Under the pieces are notes generated by a model. That model saw only the letters and a list, made by a program, of their open reading frames with translations, had not been told where the DNA came from and ran no database searches. Made by a program: the position numbers and the translations under genes. A stretch of 64,000 nucleotides of DNA from an uncultured Bacteroidales bacterium (GTDB lineage Bacteria > Bacteroidota > Bacteroidia > Bacteroidales > UBA932). The DNA lies in assembly GCA_934717185.1 (NCBI GenBank), contig CAKUYQ010000006.1:46537-110536 (forward strand), given 5' to 3'. Shown in pieces: positions 61,979 to 64,000 of this stretch. Position 1 is the first letter of the stretch; every line of letters begins with the position of its first letter.

Positions 61979-63223
61979 ATGAGACCGAACATGAAAATCA
62001 ACTTGAATACGCCAAGACTTATTCTATCTGCCATCATACTGTTGCTCCTCTTCATTACAGACAGCAACACTACATTGGCATGTACCGGCATATCCTTAAC
62101 AGCAAAAGATGGCAGCTACATTCAGGCAAGAACCATTGAGTGGGCACATGGAGTACTGCCATGCAGTTATGTAATCATCCCGAGGGGAGAAAGATTAACA
62201 TCACTTACACCTACGGGTAAAACAGGAGCGACCTACTGTGCAAAGTATGGGGTTGTGGGGCTTGCCGTTGTGCAAAAGGAGTTTATAGCAGAGGGAATTA
62301 ATGAAAAGGGGTTATCCGCAGGGCTTTTTTTCTTCCCCTCGTATGGCAGCTATAACTCTTATAGCCCCGCACTAAGAGGTAAAACTGTAGTTGACCTTCA
62401 ATTTATACAGTGGATTCTAAGCCAATTCTCTACAATAGATGAGGTGAAAGCAGCTGTTGAAGAGATGAGAATAGTGGGGTTAGACCCGGCATCTGTCCTT
62501 CATTGGAGAATAGGTGAACCTAACGGCAGACAGGTTGTTTTGGAGATTGTCAGCGGCACACCTCATTTTTACGAGAACCGCATTGGAGTACTCACAAATG
62601 CCCCCGGATTTGAGTGGCATATAACCAACCTAAGCAACTATGTGAATCTATACCAAGGAGATGCCCCAACTCAGATGTTAAGCAAACAGACAATAAGGCC
62701 GCTTGGAGGTAATTCGGGATTTCTTGGAATTCCCGGCGATGCCACTCCGCCATCGAGATTTGTGCGTGCAGCATTCTACAAAGCAACCGCACCTGTTAGG
62801 GAAACGGCTTTTGAAGCCGTACAACAGTGTTTCCACATTCTCAACAATTTTGATATTCCCATAGGTATAGAACTTTCTGCTTCAGATGTTACCGGCAACC
62901 TCAATAGTTCAAGCGGCAGTAACACGAGCGATAACAATACAGCACTTGCAGACAGAGCCGGTAAGGCAACAGATAAATCCGCTTTAAATGCAGCTGCAGC
63001 GCAATACGGTGTGAATACATCAAACATATATAGTGTTCCAAGTGCAACCCAATGGACATCTGCCATAGATCTCACCAACCTAAAAGTTTATTATAAAACT
63101 GCTTACAATAACACCATCCGTTGCATAGACCTGCATTCCATTGATTTCAAGACGGTAAAGTACCAATCTGCACCGTTAGACAGGAAACAGGTTCAGCCTG
63201 TGGAGAATGTTACAATCCATTAA
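61979..63223 (+). CDS. Choloylglycine-hydrolase-family amidase (bile salt hydrolase / penicillin V acylase type)
   Basis: 414 residues from the ATG at 61979 (61991 is equally possible). A signal peptide ends just before C35 (LACTGISL); cleavage there would expose the N-terminal nucleophile cysteine of this Ntn family. Family residues follow: ARTIEWAHG (about 50), the NAPGFEWHITNLSNY loop (about 205-219, with the conserved Asn) and a C-terminal arginine region. Substrates may be bile salts, acyl-homoserine lactones or penicillin V; sequence alone does not tell. Residues about 310-350 are a Ser/Asn/Ala-rich insertion (SSSGSNTSDNN...) not expected in the core. Export suggests periplasmic action. 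A terminator follows. Confidence 0.85.
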   Translation: MRPNMKINLNTPRLILSAIILLLLFITDSNTTLACTGISLTAKDGSYIQARTIEWAHGVLPCSYVIIPRGERLTSLTPTGKTGATYCAKYGVVGLAVVQKEFIAEGINEKGLSAGLFFFPSYGSYNSYSPALRGKTVVDLQFIQWILSQFSTIDEVKAAVEEMRIVGLDPASVLHWRIGEPNGRQVVLEIVSGTPHFYENRIGVLTNAPGFEWHITNLSNYVNLYQGDAPTQMLSKQTIRPLGGNSGFLGIPGDATPPSRFVRAAFYKATAPVRETAFEAVQQCFHILNNFDIPIGIELSASDVTGNLNSSSGSNTSDNNTALADRAGKATDKSALNAAAAQYGVNTSNIYSVPSATQWTSAIDLTNLKVYYKTAYNNTIRCIDLHSIDFKTVKYQSAPLDRKQVQPVENVTIH

Positions 63224-63228
63224 ACAAG

Positions 63229-63276
63229 ATTTGTCGGGAAGCAAAAGAGAATAATATTTTCCTCTTCCCGACAAAA
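63229..63276. terminator. Terminator built from an inverted pair of the TTGTCGGGAAG word
   Basis: TTGTCGGGAAG (63231-63241) and CTTCCCGACAA (63264-63274) form an 11-base perfect stem just after the choloylglycine hydrolase stop. There is no long T-tract. The arms are two exact copies, in opposite orientation, of the window's over-represented 11-mer. Confidence 0.75.
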
Positions 63277-63313
63277 TCCGCTTAAAAAGAATTTTTGAAA
63301 CAACAAATAGCTT

Positions 63314-63321
63314 TAACTTTG
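63314..63321 (+). promoter_or_regulatory. -7 box for the DUF4476 gene
   Basis: TAACTTTG is an exact TAnnTTTG match 33 bases before the ATG; TTTG at 63294-63297 could be the -33 element. An AGAAGGAG purine run (63344-63351) precedes the start. Confidence 0.6.
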
Positions 63322-63354
63322 CCGGCTGTGTGAACCTTAAAAAGAAGGAGAATT

Positions 63355-63810
63355 ATGACTCGTGTTTTTGTATATATCATTCTGACATTTGTTTCTATGC
63401 TTTGTCTTAGCGGCAATGCTTTGGGGCAGGAAAATACTTTTTACGGTAACGGAGATCATTCGCAACATTACGAACATGGGAGGCAGCAGTATGGAGAACC
63501 TCGCAGGGGATTTGCGAGAGAGATGAGCGGCAGCGATTTTGATATTCTCTGCAGCAAGATTAAGAAGCAGAGTTTTTTGGACGGCAAGTTAGATATGATA
63601 GAGGTTGCAAGTCTTGGATGCTTCTATTCATGCAGGCAGTGCGTTGAGATACTCGGCATCTTTACATTTGATTCAGACAAGTTGAAAGCTCTTGAGTTTT
63701 TGGCTCCCCGTATTGTTGACCAAAGGAACAATTATAGCATAATAAAAAGTTTCACTTTCAGTTCAGATCAGGAGAAGGCTGCCACCATTATACAAGGCCT
63801 GCGAAGATGA
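63355..63810 (+). CDS. Exported DUF4476 domain protein
   Basis: 151 residues with a signal peptide (to about G24), a His/Gln-rich spacer and a DUF4476 domain (about 58-150: FDILCSKIKKQSFLDGKLDMIE, shown in part, then GIFTFDSDKLKALEFLAPRIVD and a closing FTFSSDQEK). The family is common in the periplasm of Bacteroidetes and of unknown role. The last codons (GLRR) are part of a 124-base direct repeat whose second copy runs off the window. Confidence 0.82.
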   Translation: MTRVFVYIILTFVSMLCLSGNALGQENTFYGNGDHSQHYEHGRQQYGEPRRGFAREMSGSDFDILCSKIKKQSFLDGKLDMIEVASLGCFYSCRQCVEILGIFTFDSDKLKALEFLAPRIVDQRNNYSIIKSFTFSSDQEKAATIIQGLRR

Positions 63811-64000
63811 GCATACCGGAGTTTACTTAGGTAAATGAGGATATGCGAAACAAGCGTAACGCAGTAATTGCCCATTTTCCACTACCTTATTAAAAATTAA
63901 ATAAATGAGGCAAGTACAAGGCTTGCGAAGATGAGCATACCGGAGTTTACTTAGGTAAATGAGGATATGCGAAACAAGCGTAACGCAGTAATTGCCCATT
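63792..64000. repeat. Direct repeat with 124-base period at the window end
   Basis: 63792-63876 recurs at 63916-64000 with one mismatch (C/T at 63799/63923). The repeat contains a potential stem-loop (GCATA...TATGC enclosing TTTAC/GTAAA). The array may continue beyond the window. Confidence 0.9.

Noticed and set aside
1..64000. tRNA and rRNA genes
   Set aside because: I looked for T-loop GGTTCRAATCC-like words and rRNA core motifs on both strands and saw none that fit; a tRNAscan run would settle it.

Overview
The window is a stretch of chromosome from a member of the Bacteroidetes, most likely the order Bacteroidales. The evidence is the gene content (LptD, WbqC, DUF3078 and DUF4476 proteins, a TonB-dependent receptor with a carboxypeptidase-regulatory-like N-terminus, an LpxC/FabZ pair) and the promoters: many genes are preceded by the phylum's -7 box TAnnTTTG and almost none by a Shine-Dalgarno. 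NfnAB and a choloylglycine-hydrolase-family enzyme fit a strictly anaerobic, probably gut-associated host. I found no rRNA, tRNA or CRISPR array.

Layout. 1-526: cut-off AAA ATPase. 0.66-2.9 kb: nfnAB electron-bifurcating transhydrogenase. 3.1-5.5 kb: GH9 glycosidase fused to a polysaccharide-deacetylase-like domain. 5.8-9.3 kb: three-gene metal operon (His/Cys-rich protein, TonB receptor, HMA protein). 9.4-16.3 kb: sppA, tilS, a DUF3078 protein, a conserved hypothetical and proS. 16.4-19.2 kb: low-complexity lipoprotein and FadL-like porin. 19.2-23.2 kb: lipid A operon lpxD-lpxC-fabZ-lpxA-wbqC.

23.4-37.2 kb is a visibly AT-richer, acquired island. It carries a plus-strand ABC-three-component (ABC-3C) conflict system (Mrr-like nuclease, small middle component, DUF2326 ATPase), an IS-like relic, and a minus-strand four-gene operon (XRE regulator, PLD-SNF2 helicase, Eco57I-type adenine methylase, RecF/SMC-like ATPase) whose content matches a Helicase-Methylase-ATPase (Hma-like) defence system. 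Decayed mobilization genes lie at its right edge.

37.2-64 kb returns to core genes: tmk, a DoxX/MauE-like protein, lptD, a cell-wall amidase, mlaD, dnaA, pepD, rpe, birA, rsfS-ftsH-cdsA-psd, a 5'-nucleotidase, pyrF, an M20 peptidase, clpP-clpX, a K+/H+ antiporter, a DUF805 protein, a choloylglycine-hydrolase-family enzyme and a DUF4476 protein.

Two sequence-level signals cut across the gene map. (1) An 11-mer, CTTCCCGACAA or its complement, occurs exactly eight times in 64 kb, in several reading frames, is absent from the acquired island, and once forms an inverted pair that makes a terminator. That is the behaviour of a DNA-uptake-type or Chi-type signal. (2) A compound repeat built from GCNTTR hexamers and YTCTTTACY nonamers recurs in at least six intergenic gaps, has altered the 3' end of tilS, and is translated as an ESK/ESR linker inside the amidase. 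A single extra A in an A6 run also splits what is normally one LpxC-FabZ fusion protein.
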